Origin: Nonomuraea roseoviolacea subsp. carminata
Lineage (GTDB): Bacteria > Actinomycetota > Actinomycetes > Streptosporangiales > Streptosporangiaceae
Assembly: GCF_024172185.1 (NCBI RefSeq)
Contig: NZ_JAMZEC010000001.1
Coordinates: 3,658,001 to 3,722,000, forward strand
DNA: 64,000 nucleotides
Direction of reading: 5' to 3'
Part shown: piece by piece, positions 42,608-56,050 of the stretch
How the letters are laid out: each line of letters opens with the position of its first letter
How positions within the stretch are numbered: the first letter of the stretch is position 1
Position numbers and translations under genes: made by a program
Notes under the pieces: generated by a model
The model's database searches: none
What the model was told of the DNA's origin: nothing
The model's input: only the letters and a program-made list of their open reading frames with translations

Positions 42608-43384
42608 ATGACGACGAAGAACCTGACCGTTGACGGAGCCCGCATCACCTACCGCACCCTCGGCAGCGGACCCGCGCTCGTGCTCGTGCACGGCACCGGG
42701 CCCGGCTCCGTGACCTGGGACAAGATCGCCGACCGCTTCGCCGACCGCAACACCGTGATCCTGCCCGACCTCGCCGGCAGCGACGTGGCGGAGGACGACG
42801 GCAGACCGCTGACCCTGGAGGCCCTGACGCGGCAGCTCGCCGCGGTGATCGAGGACTGCGGGCAGGCACCGGTGCACCTGGTCGGCCACTCCCTGGGCGC
42901 CGTGATCGTCCTGTCGCTGGCGGCCACCCGGCCGGAGCTGGTGCGCACGCTCCTCCCGCTGTCGGGGCTGGCGCACACGGAGGACGAGTACGTGCGCAAC
43001 ACGTTGCGGCTCTGGCTGGAGCTGGGCGACGAACCGGAGATCTTCTCCCGCTTCGCGATGCTCGCGGCGTTCAGCCGCCGCCACCTCAACGAGATCGGCC
43101 GGGACGCCGTCGAGGAGCTCGCCCAGGGGTTCCGCCCCCACCCCAACCGGATGCGGCAGATCGACCTCGTCCTCCGGGTGGACATCCGCCGCCTGCTGCC
43201 CCGGATCCAGGCGCCCACGCTGGTCGTCGGCGCCACCCGCGACGCGCTGGTCCCGGTGGAGAACGCCCTCGAGATCCACGCCGCCATCCCCGGCAGCTCC
43301 TACGCCGAGGTGGACACCGGCCACGTCTCCCGGGCCGAACGCCCCGACGACCTCGTCAGGCTCATCCGGGACTTCACCGCCTAG
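42608..43384 (+). CDS. alpha/beta-hydrolase fold protein
   Basis: 258 aa from the ATG at 42608 (a GTG three codons earlier is possible). The oxyanion loop LVLVHGTGPGSVTWD, the nucleophile elbow LVGHSLGAVIVL with Ser in GHSLG, the acid in GATRDALVPVENAL and the His in VDTGHVSRAERPDDL are all present. It should hydrolyse an ester or lactone; the substrate is unknown. It is divergent from an MmyB-like regulator that probably controls it. Confidence 0.88.
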   Translation: MTTKNLTVDGARITYRTLGSGPALVLVHGTGPGSVTWDKIADRFADRNTVILPDLAGSDVAEDDGRPLTLEALTRQLAAVIEDCGQAPVHLVGHSLGAVIVLSLAATRPELVRTLLPLSGLAHTEDEYVRNTLRLWLELGDEPEIFSRFAMLAAFSRRHLNEIGRDAVEELAQGFRPHPNRMRQIDLVLRVDIRRLLPRIQAPTLVVGATRDALVPVENALEIHAAIPGSSYAEVDTGHVSRAERPDDLVRLIRDFTA

Positions 43385-43462
43385 ACGGGCGGGGTAGTGC
43401 CTTCCATCGCCGCTCCGGCGATCGCGGCCCGTGCCAGGGCCGCCGCCTGGGTGGCACCCGGC

Positions 43463-43672
43463 CTATTTCCTGCCGGCGAGGGTGTGGGCGACGAGGGCGT
43501 TGGCGTGGCCGTGGCCGAGGCCGTGTTCGCTCTTGAGCCAGGCGACCAGTTCCATGTGCTTGGTGAGGGCGGAGGCGTTGATGAGGTCGATCCATTCCTG
43601 GACCGGGCGGCCGTACTTCTGCTCGATGGAGGGGAAGTAGCTGGCGGGGTTGCCTTTGGCGGGCTGGGTCAT
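43463..43672 (-). CDS. DUF4287-family small protein
   Basis: 69 aa; GAAGGAG precedes the ATG. The sequence NPASYFPSIEQKYGRPVQEW then IDLINASALTKHMELVAWLK and GLGHGHANALVAHTLAG matches the DUF4287 family, small cytosolic proteins often annotated as ligand-binding SRPBCC companions. The biochemical function is unknown. It lies 32 bp after the DUF998 gene on the same strand, so the two are probably cotranscribed and repressed by the divergent TetR. Confidence 0.8.
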   Translation of the reverse strand: MTQPAKGNPASYFPSIEQKYGRPVQEWIDLINASALTKHMELVAWLKSEHGLGHGHANALVAHTLAGRK

Positions 43673-43704
43673 GTCGGTTCTCCTTCGTGTTCGGAGGTGG
43701 ATGT

Positions 43705-44358
43705 TCAGGCGGTGGCCAGCCGGGCGGTGACCGCGGTGAGCCAGAGCAGGCCGAGGGCGGCCCCGAGGGTGAAGGCCGGCACGAAGGCCGACGAGGCGGC
43801 GAACCCGGCGAGGACACCGATGGGGACCACGCGCGAGGCGATGGCCCATCCACGCCGGCCCCCTGCGGTGAAGTGACGGGCCAGCACCAAGAATGCCAGA
43901 CACAGGGCGAGGAAGCCGACCATGGCGCTGAGCATGTGCAGGGCGCCGTGGGTGCTCAGTGCGGTGGCCGGGGCTTCCGGGGTGCCGGCCGGGAATCCGG
44001 CTCCCGGGTCGGCGGGGAACACCGCGGCGAGAAGGAACGACGCGCCGAACACGCCGACCAGGCGTGGCGCCCAGGTACCGCCGGGGGCGTTGCGGAGCGC
44101 CTGCCGGATCCCGATCGCGCCGGTGATGGCCAGCAGCCCGGTGAGGACGAAGGTGACGGTCTGGATCCAGCCCAGGTCGCCGAGGCTGAGCTGGCTGAGG
44201 GCGTTGCGGGTGAAGTCGAAGCCCTCGCGGGTGAGTCCCTGAACCAGGCCCGCGCTCAGGAAGAGCGGGCCCGCCCCGATGGCGCCGGCCAGCAGGAATC
44301 GCGTCGCGGGACGGGCCGGGGCGGACACGGCGATGGGAGCGCTGATGGTGTGAGTCAT
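43705..44358 (-). CDS. DUF998-family membrane protein
   Basis: 217 aa from the ATG at 44358. Six hydrophobic helices are visible, with the family signature FDFTRNALSQLSLGDLGWIQ between helices 1 and 2 and HGALHMLSAMVGFLALCLAF later, including the conserved HxxxHxxS. DUF998 proteins are membrane proteins of unknown role, some inducible by stress. The promoter region holds three operator copies (44395-44465) next to a divergent TetR gene. Confidence 0.82.
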   Translation of the reverse strand: MTHTISAPIAVSAPARPATRFLLAGAIGAGPLFLSAGLVQGLTREGFDFTRNALSQLSLGDLGWIQTVTFVLTGLLAITGAIGIRQALRNAPGGTWAPRLVGVFGASFLLAAVFPADPGAGFPAGTPEAPATALSTHGALHMLSAMVGFLALCLAFLVLARHFTAGGRRGWAIASRVVPIGVLAGFAASSAFVPAFTLGAALGLLWLTAVTARLATA

Positions 44359-44394
44359 GTCGTGACTTCCTCGGTCGAGACAGGCGACGCGAGA

Positions 44395-44465
44395 ACTAGA
44401 CGGTGTAGTACTCGCTGGGACTGGACGGTACAGTACCCACATAAGAACTAGACTGTCCAGTACTC
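44395..44465. promoter_or_regulatory. three copies of a TetR operator-like sequence
   Basis: Three 19-bp copies of the pattern ACTrGACnGTnnAGTACyC occur at 44395-44413, 44420-44438 and 44447-44465. The core ACTGtcCAGT in the last copy is a palindrome. Copies are 25 and 27 bp apart, that is on roughly the same face with a small offset. They fill the whole gap between the divergent DUF998 and TetR genes, so cooperative repression of both is likely. Confidence 0.85.
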
Positions 44466-44480
44466 ATCAAGGGAGGCGGC

Positions 44481-45101
44481 ATGGAGACGACCGAACAGGG
44501 CCGGTCCGCGCGCAAACACCAGGCGATCCTGGAGGCCGGGACCAAGGCGTTCATGAGCAGGGGCTACTCGGGCACCAGCATGGACGACATCGCCAAGCTG
44601 GCCGCGGTGTCGAAGCAGACCGTCTACAAGCACTTCGCCGACAAGGAGAAGCTGTTCGCCGAGATCGTCCTCGCCACCACCGACCGGGTCGACGGCATGG
44701 TGGAGCTGGTGGCCGGCATCCCCTCCGATCCCGGCGCCCTGGAAGACAACCTGACCCGCCTCGCCCGGCAGCTCCTGGCCGCCCTCACCCAGCCCGAGGT
44801 CCTTCAGCTGCGGCGCCTGGTCATCGCCAACGCCGACGCCTTCCCCGACCTGGGCGCGAGCTGGTACGACCAGGGCTTCGAGCGGGTCCTGGCCACCCTG
44901 GCGGCCACCTTCGAGCGCCTGACCGGCGACGGACTGCTCCGATGCGACGAACCGGTCCTGGCCGCCAACCATTTCTCCGGCCTGCTGCTGTGGATCCCGG
45001 TGAACAAGGCCATGTTCCACGGCGATCACCGGCTCACTGAGGCCGACCTCGACCACCACTCCGCCGCCGCCGTCCGCGCCTTCCTCGCCGCCTACCGCTG
45101 A
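44481..45101 (+). CDS. TetR/AcrR-family transcriptional repressor
   Basis: 206 aa; AAGGGAGG precedes the ATG. HTH region: HQAILEAGTKAFMSRGYSGT then SMDDIAKLAAVSKQTVYKHF and ADKEKLFAEIVLATTDR. The C-terminal domain with LRRLVIANADAFPDLGASWY and FERVLATLAATFERL is of the TetR_C AcrR-like kind. It is divergent from the DUF998-DUF4287 pair with three operator copies between, so self-repression and repression of that pair are likely. Confidence 0.88.
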   Translation: METTEQGRSARKHQAILEAGTKAFMSRGYSGTSMDDIAKLAAVSKQTVYKHFADKEKLFAEIVLATTDRVDGMVELVAGIPSDPGALEDNLTRLARQLLAALTQPEVLQLRRLVIANADAFPDLGASWYDQGFERVLATLAATFERLTGDGLLRCDEPVLAANHFSGLLLWIPVNKAMFHGDHRLTEADLDHHSAAAVRAFLAAYR

Positions 45102-45140
45102 CAGCTATCTGTAGCGACGGGGGATTGCGCCGACCTTCGC

Positions 45141-45180
45141 CACCTTCTATCTTGGACTGGTCGTTCCAAGATAGAAGGTG
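45141..45180. promoter_or_regulatory. 40-bp inverted repeat with 16-bp perfect arms covering the TetR Shine-Dalgarno
   Basis: caccttctatcttgga (45141-45156) is exactly complementary to tccaagatagaaggtg (45165-45180), with an 8-base loop. The right arm contains the gaaggtg that serves as SD of the TetR gene starting at 45186. It could be an operator for that TetR, an RNA hairpin that hides the SD, or both. There is no U-run, so a simple terminator is less likely. Confidence 0.8.
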
Positions 45181-45185
45181 GGCAG

Positions 45186-45785
45186 ATGCCGGACGTCAAA
45201 CACTTCGATCCCGACGTGGTCCTGGACCGGGTGGTACGCCTCTTCTGGCAGCGCGGGGCCGACACCACCGGCATCACCGACATCGTCGAGACGACCGGAC
45301 TCAGCCGCTCCAGCCTGTACGCGACCTTCGGCGACAAGGCGCGGCTGCACGCGGCCGCGCTGGGCCGCTATCTGGAACAGCAGTCGCGGCCGGTGTTCGA
45401 CGCCCTGGCCGCCGACACCCGTGGCCTGCCGGCCATCGCCGCGTTCTTCGAACGACTGGTGACGGCGCGCTGCTCGGGAGAGCACGCCCGCTGGGGCTGC
45501 CTGGTGACCAACACGCACGCCACGGCGGGCGGCGACCTTCCCGAGATCCGCGACATCCTGGACCGCCATCACGACGCGCTCCATGCCGCGATGCGCGCCG
45601 CTCTGGAGGCAGCCCGCGCAGCGGGCCAGCTACGGGCGGGCCTCGACCTGGAGGCGGCTGCCGAGGCGCTGGCCCTGCAGGCCTACGCGGTCAACCTGCG
45701 TTCGCGAGCCGGCGCCGAGGCGGCCGGGCTGCTGGCGGGCGTGCGCGCCGTACTGGACGGTTTCACCACTACCGAGGAGAGATGA
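45186..45785 (+). CDS. TetR/AcrR-family transcriptional regulator
   Basis: 199 aa. HTH region: FDPDVVLDRVVRLFWQRGAD then TTGITDIVETTGLSRSSLYA and FGDKARLHAAALGRYL; the C-terminal part with LVTARCSGEHARWGCLVTNT is typical of the TetR_C_16-like group. The ATG sits 5 bp after a 40-bp perfect inverted repeat. Its stop overlaps the start of the AhpD-like gene, so the two are translationally coupled and the regulator probably controls that gene and itself. Confidence 0.87.
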   Translation: MPDVKHFDPDVVLDRVVRLFWQRGADTTGITDIVETTGLSRSSLYATFGDKARLHAAALGRYLEQQSRPVFDALAADTRGLPAIAAFFERLVTARCSGEHARWGCLVTNTHATAGGDLPEIRDILDRHHDALHAAMRAALEAARAAGQLRAGLDLEAAAEALALQAYAVNLRSRAGAEAAGLLAGVRAVLDGFTTTEER

Positions 45786-46348
45786 TGAGCGGTTTCCGCG
45801 TGTACGACGAGAACGACGCCCCCGAGGCGGCCCGCCCGATGCTCGAAGCGGCCAGGAAGCGGATGGGCTTCGTGACCACGCTGAACGGGGTGATGGCCGA
45901 GTCGCCGGAACTGCTGGCGGGCTACAACGCGCTGGCCGAGCAGTTCGGCAAGTCGTCGCTGTCCCTCACGGCCAAGCAGGTGGTGCTGATCACGGCCAGC
46001 GTGGAGAACGGCTGCGAGTACTGCGTGGCCGCGCATTCCACCCTCGCCCTGCGCGCCCGGGTGCCGGCCGAGGTGGTCGAGGCCCTGCGCGCCGGCCGGC
46101 CGCTCGCCGACGAGAAGCTGGAGGCGGTACGCCGGCTCACCCGTGCGGTGGTCACCCAACGCGGCTGGGTGGACGAAGCCGAGGTGGAGGCGTTCCTGGC
46201 CGCCGGTCACACCCGCCGCAACGTGCTGGACATCGTGCTCGGCGTCGGCATGAAGACGCTTTCCAACTACACCAACCACCTCGCCGACACCCCGCTCGAC
46301 CCCGCCTGGCAGGACCAGGAGTGGACCAGGGAGCAGGCCGCCGTGTGA
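45785..46348 (+). CDS. carboxymuconolactone decarboxylase / AhpD-like protein
   Basis: 187 aa. Two ATGs overlap the TetR stop (45782 and 45785); the second is preferred because GAGGAG is 5 bases upstream. The AhpD core is ENGCEYCVAAHSTLALRA, with the Cys-x2-Cys-x3-His redox motif, and SLSLTAKQVVLITASV precedes it. Family members are alkylhydroperoxidases or decarboxylases that act on peroxides or lactones. Control by the coupled TetR regulator suggests induction by an organic or oxidative compound. Confidence 0.85.
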   Translation: MSGFRVYDENDAPEAARPMLEAARKRMGFVTTLNGVMAESPELLAGYNALAEQFGKSSLSLTAKQVVLITASVENGCEYCVAAHSTLALRARVPAEVVEALRAGRPLADEKLEAVRRLTRAVVTQRGWVDEAEVEAFLAAGHTRRNVLDIVLGVGMKTLSNYTNHLADTPLDPAWQDQEWTREQAAV

Positions 46349-46352
46349 GCGT

Positions 46353-46370
46353 GCCCCGCCTCAGCGGGGC
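46353..46370 (+). terminator. small GC hairpin after the AhpD-like gene
   Basis: gccccgc-ctca-gcggggc: a 7-bp stem with a tetraloop starting 5 bases after the stop. It probably works together with the larger hairpin at 46400-46434. Confidence 0.6.
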
Positions 46371-46399
46371 CGTCACGGTCGCATGACCGCCGAACGACA

Positions 46400-46434
46400 A
46401 AAGGCTAGATCCACGATCACGGGATCTAGCCTTT
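46400..46434. terminator. bidirectional terminator between AhpD gene and tRNA-Ile
   Basis: aaaggctagatcc / ggatctagccttt form a perfect 13-bp stem with a 9-base loop. On the minus strand the stem is followed by TTTTG. It separates the plus-strand AhpD gene from the minus-strand tRNA gene and fits intrinsic termination on both strands. Confidence 0.8.
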
Positions 46435-46451
46435 GAACTGCTCGAACTGGG

Positions 46452-46525
46452 TGGGGCTACCAGGACTTGAACCTGGGACCTCTTCCTTATCAGGGAAGCG
46501 CTCTAACCGACTGAGCTATAGCCCC
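46452..46525 (-). tRNA. tRNA-Ile, anticodon GAT
   Basis: On the minus strand a 74-base cloverleaf is clear: acceptor GGGGCTA / TAGCCCC, D-arm AGCTCAGTCGGTTAGAGC, anticodon arm CTTCC-CTGATAA-GGAAG with anticodon GAT, and T-arm GGTTCAAGTCC. The discriminator is A and CCA is not fully encoded (ACCC). It reads the AUC/AUU isoleucine codons. A tRNA-Ile beside gyrA-DUF3566 is the normal place for it in actinomycetes. Confidence 0.95.
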
Positions 46526-46650
46526 GCGCACACCGCACCGTATCGCATCGGCTTCACCGACGCGAACCGGTTGCGCGGACGAGGAAAAGCTTACCGTGTC
46601 CGCGCCGGTGCTCGCGCCGCCCTCAAGCCGGGCGGCGCGAGATCGCCCGG

Positions 46651-47355
46651 CTACTCGGCCTCGCTGAAGGTCACCTCGACGCCGCCCACCAGGTCGGAGG
46701 CCACGTTGTAGATGACGGCCCCCAGCGTGGAGAGGGCGGTGATGAGGACCACGTTCACCGCGCCGATCAGGGCGGTGTAGCCCAGGATGCGGACCGGCTC
46801 GAACCACGAGGCGATGTCGATGGGCAGCGCCGTCTGGCCCTGCTCGCCCTGGCCGAGCTGGTTGACCAGGTCGACGATCGAGTCGAAGACGCCCAGCGCG
46901 TTCAGCACGCCGTACAGGACGGCCACCGCCACGAACAGCACCACGAAGCAGACGAGCGAGACCACGAAGCTGAACTTCATGGCCGACCACGGCTCGATGC
47001 GGCGCAGCACCAGGTGGGCCTTGCGGGGGAGCCGGGCCCCCGACGAGGACTTCTTCTTCGAAGACGACGACGACAGCTCAAGCTGCGGCGGCGCCTCGGA
47101 CGTCAGGGACGGCCTGATGCCGGAGCCCTTGCCGTCCTGCTCCGCCTGCCCAGGCTTGGCGCCCGCGGGAGCCGGCTTGGGCCCGGCTTGCGGGGTCGAG
47201 GAGGACTGCGGCGCGGTCGGCATCGGGTGCACGGCCGTGGCGTTGTCCTCCTCGGGCTTGTCGAAGGTCTCGGTTTCGACGGACTTCTTAGGCTTCTGCC
47301 CGTTATCCCGAGCCGCCTTCGTCCTCGCGCTGGGGCTACCACCCTGGGCGCTCAT
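46651..47355 (-). CDS. DUF3566 membrane protein encoded next to gyrA
   Basis: 234 aa. A long low-complexity cytoplasmic N-terminal half (Ser/Pro/Ala/Lys-rich, with LELSSSSSKKKSSSG) precedes a C-terminal DUF3566 domain: LRRIEPWSAMKFSFVVSLVC, then a second segment near ILGYTALIGAVNVVLITALS. The family is confined to actinobacteria and is thought to be a small membrane protein; its function is not established. The ATG is 3 bp after the gyrA stop, and the three genes gyrB-gyrA-DUF3566 form one operon. Confidence 0.85.
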   Translation of the reverse strand: MSAQGGSPSARTKAARDNGQKPKKSVETETFDKPEEDNATAVHPMPTAPQSSSTPQAGPKPAPAGAKPGQAEQDGKGSGIRPSLTSEAPPQLELSSSSSKKKSSSGARLPRKAHLVLRRIEPWSAMKFSFVVSLVCFVVLFVAVAVLYGVLNALGVFDSIVDLVNQLGQGEQGQTALPIDIASWFEPVRILGYTALIGAVNVVLITALSTLGAVIYNVASDLVGGVEVTFSEAE

Positions 47356-47358
47356 GAC

Positions 47359-49875
<2,517 letters not shown>

Positions 49876-49896
49876 AGGTGATGATCCTTTTTCTGG

Positions 49897-52765
<2,869 letters not shown>

Positions 52766-53476
52766 TCAGCCGTACGTGTCGCCCGGTCCCCGGCTCCCGG
52801 TGACCCGCAGCCCTCCGGTACGCGGGCCGTGCTGCGGTCCCCTGACCTTGACCCGCGTCACCGTGCCTTCGCCCAGTTCCTCGTTGAGCCGGCGCACCAG
52901 CGTGCGCGCGAGCAGCCGCACCTGGGTCGCCCAGGCCGTGGAGTCGGCCGCGATCAGCACCTCGCCGTCCTCGAACCCCTCCGGCTTGGTGTGGGCGGCC
53001 AGGTCGGGACCCACGATGTCGGACCACCGGCCGAACACGCCCCCGACGGCCGCCGGACGCTCCCAGCCCCGGTCGGCCAGCAGGTCGCGGATGGCGCGGC
53101 CGAAGAGCTGGGGGTCGCCGCCCTCACGGCGCGGACCGGCTGCCCGGCGCCGCGGCTCGCGACGGGGGAGCTGGCCCCGCTTGGCGGCGTCGGCCTTGGC
53201 CTGGGCCAGCTTCTCCCGCGCCATCGCGGCGCCGCGCGCGGTGGGGTTGTCGCCGCCCCCGGTCCCCGGGCCGACAGCCGGGCCGGCCGCGGCGCCACCG
53301 GTGACCGCGCCGCCGTCAACCGGGATGCCGCGCGCCGACTTGCCCTCGACAGGGACGCCACGCACAGGCTTTCCCCCGGTGGGGATGCCGCGCACCGGCT
53401 TCCCCTCGGCAGGGACGACGCGGGCCGGCTTGCCGTCGGCGGGGATGCCGCGGGTCGGTTTGCGGTCAGCGGACAC
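52766..53476 (-). CDS. dciA: DUF721 / DciA-type helicase-loading protein
   Basis: 236 aa from a GTG that overlaps the recF stop by 11 bp. The conserved DUF721 domain is in the C-terminal half: [20 protein letters not shown] then [20 protein letters not shown] and [20 protein letters not shown]. DciA proteins help load the replicative helicase in bacteria lacking DnaC. The N-terminal ~55 residues are a run of 10-residue repeats ([14 protein letters not shown]), absent from most homologues. Location between recF and gyrB is standard for actinomycetes. Confidence 0.87.
   Translation of the reverse strand: MSADRKPTRGIPADGKPARVVPAEGKPVRGIPTGGKPVRGVPVEGKSARGIPVDGGAVTGGAAAGPAVGPGTGGGDNPTARGAAMAREKLAQAKADAAKRGQLPRREPRRRAAGPRREGGDPQLFGRAIRDLLADRGWERPAAVGGVFGRWSDIVGPDLAAHTKPEGFEDGEVLIAADSTAWATQVRLLARTLVRRLNEELGEGTVTRVKVRGPQHGPRTGGLRVTGSRGPGDTYG
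53315..53465 (-). repeat. 30-bp tandem repeat encoding 10-residue units in DciA
   Basis: About five 30-bp copies encode [40 protein letters not shown] and RGIPVDGG. The positively charged, Pro-rich units form a disordered tail and vary enough in DNA to suggest age, unlike other repeats in the window. Confidence 0.8.
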
Positions 53477-54695
53477 GGGTGACGCTCCCCTCTGCGACGT
53501 CGAAACGGGCGCCGGCCAGCTCGGACGGCACGTCGTCGGGCACGGCGGCGGTGATCAGGACCTGCTCGGCGGGCGCGACGATCTCGGCCAGGCGGCGCCG
53601 GCGCTGGCCGTCGAGCTCGGCGAACACGTCGTCGAGGATCAGCACCGGGTCGCCGCCGTCGGCGCGCAGCAGATCGTACGCGGCCAGACGCAGTGCCAGC
53701 GCGAACGACCACGACTCGCCATGACTGGCGTAGCCGCGGGCGGGCAGGTCGCCGAGGCCCAGGACGAGGTCGTCGCGGTGGGGGCCGACGAGCGTCACGC
53801 CGCGTTCGAGCTCGGCCGCGCGCACCTCCAATAGCCGCTCGCGCATCCGCTCTTCAAGGGTTTTCCCCAAGTCTGTGGATAACGTCTGTGCATCGGAAGA
53901 TCCCCGCTCACCGGCGACTTCGTCCTCCGCGTCGTCCCCACCTGTGGACAACGTGCTGCGGTAGGCGAGGGTCGCGGGGGCGCTCGTGGGGGCCAGCGCG
54001 GCGTACGCCCCGGCGACGAGCGGGCGCAGCGCCTCCACGAGTTCGAGCCGGGCCCGCAGGAGCTCCGCCCCGTGCCGCGCGAGATGGGCGTCCCAGACCT
54101 CCAGAGTGGCCGTCGGGTCACCGGCGCCCGCCGCCGCGAACCCGGAGTCGCTTTCGACCCTCCGGGCGCTCCTGGAGCCTCTACGGGCCTGCGCGGCCGT
54201 GCGCAGGAGCGCGCCCCGCTGCTTCAGCACCCGCTCGTAGTCGGCGCGCACCCCCGCGAACCGGGGGGCCCGCGCCACCAGCAGGTCGTCGAGGAACCGG
54301 CGGCGCTCCGAGGGGTCGCCCTTGGCCAGCGCGAGGTCCTCGGGGGCGAACAGCACCGTGCGCAGCAGCCCGATGACGTCGCGCGGGCGGACGGGCGAGC
54401 GGTTGAGCCGGGCGCGGTTGGCCTTGCCCGGGTTGATCTCCAGCTCGACCAGCGCCCGCCGGTCGTCCCTGTGGACGGCGCAGCGCACGATCGCCCGGCT
54501 CGCCCCCTGCCGCACGAGGGGCGCGTCGGTGGCCACCCGGTGGCTGGAGTGCGTCGCGACGTAGCCGAGGGCCTCGACCAGGTTGGTCTTGCCCTGGCCG
54601 TTGGGCCCCACGAACGCCGTGACGCCCGGCTCCAGGCCGAGCTCCACGGACGCGTAGGACCGGAAGTCGGTCAGCGACAGGTGGGCGACATGCAC
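53466..54695 (-). CDS. recF: DNA replication and repair protein RecF
   Basis: 409 aa, GTG start. Walker [21 protein letters not shown], the signature region [20 protein letters not shown], and Walker [21 protein letters not shown] are present, so it is a standard SMC-like RecF that acts with RecO and RecR. It is longer than usual (~370 aa): one insertion ([20 protein letters not shown]) lies after TAAQARR, and another around residues 240-275 carries the repeated TLSTGG...TLSTDLG that is encoded by two perfect DnaA boxes at 53943-53951 and 53874-53882. Confidence 0.93.
   Translation of the reverse strand: MHVAHLSLTDFRSYASVELGLEPGVTAFVGPNGQGKTNLVEALGYVATHSSHRVATDAPLVRQGASRAIVRCAVHRDDRRALVELEINPGKANRARLNRSPVRPRDVIGLLRTVLFAPEDLALAKGDPSERRRFLDDLLVARAPRFAGVRADYERVLKQRGALLRTAAQARRGSRSARRVESDSGFAAAGAGDPTATLEVWDAHLARHGAELLRARLELVEALRPLVAGAYAALAPTSAPATLAYRSTLSTGGDDAEDEVAGERGSSDAQTLSTDLGKTLEERMRERLLEVRAAELERGVTLVGPHRDDLVLGLGDLPARGYASHGESWSFALALRLAAYDLLRADGGDPVLILDDVFAELDGQRRRRLAEIVAPAEQVLITAAVPDDVPSELAGARFDVAEGSVTRVR
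53874..53951 (-). other. two perfect DnaA boxes inside the recF coding insertion
   Basis: On the minus strand acgttatccacag (box 53874-53882) and acgttgtccacag (box 53943-53951) share 12 of 13 bases and 69-bp spacing. They encode the TLST residues twice in a part of RecF not found in most homologues. A third copy of acgttgtccacag is at 59502-59514 upstream of dnaA. Confidence 0.75.
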
Positions 54696-55063
54696 CCCAC
54701 GAAGGGTAGTGGGCCACGCCGGTCACATGGGCAACCGGCTTGCCCGCCTGTGGAAAACTCCGCGGGGCGCGCCGCGACGTCGCCGCCCTCAGCGCGTCGC
54801 CAAGCCCCATCGCCACGCCTCGGGACGTCGGCCACCGCGCCTCAGGACGCGGCCGTCGTGCCGCACGGCGCCGGTCGCGCATGGTCGGTGCTGCCGCCGC
54901 GTCCGGGCGGCGGCCTCCGCGCCCCCAAGGCGCCGGTCGCGCTTGGTGGCGGCGGTCGCCGCACCTCAGGGCGCCGGTCGTCGCGCCCCAAGACGCCGGT
55001 CGCCGCGCCTCAGGGCACAGTGCCAAGCCCCTCGGCGAACGGCGAGCCGGGAGCCTCAGGACG
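54696..55063. repeat. recF-gnd spacer with ~22-bp degenerate direct repeats
   Basis: 368 bp without a convincing gene. From ~54800 to 55020 a degenerate unit close to cgccggtcgccgcgcctcagg recurs at least seven times (for example cgccggtcgtcgcgccccaag then cgccggtcgccgcgcctcagg at ~54971-55015). It contains one tgtggaaaa at 54751. The promoter of recF must be in the right-hand part of the recF side; no clear -10 is seen. Confidence 0.5.
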
Positions 55064-56005
55064 TCACTGGGCCTCGCGTGGCGGGGTGACGTCGGCGCCC
55101 GGCGCGTCGGCGCCCTTGCCCGTGGAGCCCTCCGCCGAGGTGACCGCGTGCCCGCCGAACTGGTTGCGCAGCGCCGCGACGACCTTCATCGCCGGGGAGT
55201 CCTCCTGCCGCGAGGCGAACCGCGCGAACAGCGCCGCGGTGATCACCGGCAGCGGCACGGCGTGGTCCACGGCCGCCTGGACGGTCCACCGGCCCTCGCC
55301 GGAGTCCTGGGCGTAGCCGCGCAGGTTGGCCAGGTTCTCGTCGTCGTCCAGGGCGCGTACGAGCAGGTCGAGCAGCCACGAGCGGATGACCGTGCCGTCG
55401 CGCCAGCTCGCGAACGAGCCGCGCACGTCCTTGACGACGTCGGACGCCTCCAGCAGCTCCCAGCCCTCGGCGAAGGCCTGCATCATGCCGTACTCGATGC
55501 CGTTGTGGACCATCTTCGCGAAGTGGCCCGCGCCGACGTCGCCCGCGTGGACGAAGCCGTTCTCGCCCTCCGGCTTCAGCGTCTCGAACACGGGCATCAG
55601 GTGCTCGACGGTGGCCTTGTCGCCGCCGCACATGAGCGCGTAGCCGTTCTGCAGGCCCCAGACGCCACCGCTGACGCCGCAGTCGACGAACGAGATGCCC
55701 TTCTCGGCCAGCTCCGCCGCGTGCTTCTGGTCGTCGATGTAGTGGGAGTTGCCGCCGTCGACGACGATGTCGCCCTCGCTGAGCAGGCGTCCGAGCTCGT
55801 CGATGGTCTGCTGGGTGGGTTTGCCCGCCGGGACCATCACCCAGACGGCGCGCGGCGCCTCCAGCCGTTCGACCAGTTCCTTCAGGCTGCCCACATCGCT
55901 GACCTCGCGGTGGTGGTCGTAACCCACGACGTCATGGCCGCCGCGCCGGAGGCGCTCGGCCATGTTGCCGCCCATCTTGCCGAGCCCGATCATGCCGATC
56001 TGCAT
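55064..56005 (-). CDS. gnd: 6-phosphogluconate dehydrogenase, NAD-type short form
   Basis: 313 aa; AAGGGGG lies before the ATG. MQIGMIGLGKMGGNMAERLR is the dinucleotide fold, GGNSHYIDD and VDCGVSGGVWGLQNGYALMC the substrate loops, and GHFAKMVHNGIEYGMMQAFA the catalytic Lys region. The short length fits the decarboxylating, NAD-preferring group (YqeC/GntZ-like), rather than the ~470-aa GndA type. It converts 6-phosphogluconate to ribulose 5-phosphate in the pentose phosphate route. A gnd gene between dnaN and recF is typical in this order. Confidence 0.93.
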   Translation of the reverse strand: MQIGMIGLGKMGGNMAERLRRGGHDVVGYDHHREVSDVGSLKELVERLEAPRAVWVMVPAGKPTQQTIDELGRLLSEGDIVVDGGNSHYIDDQKHAAELAEKGISFVDCGVSGGVWGLQNGYALMCGGDKATVEHLMPVFETLKPEGENGFVHAGDVGAGHFAKMVHNGIEYGMMQAFAEGWELLEASDVVKDVRGSFASWRDGTVIRSWLLDLLVRALDDDENLANLRGYAQDSGEGRWTVQAAVDHAVPLPVITAALFARFASRQEDSPAMKVVAALRNQFGGHAVTSAEGSTGKGADAPGADVTPPREAQ

Positions 56006-56050
56006 CTTCTCTACCCCCTTGTCAGGCTTCCATCATCCCTGATGTCAGCT

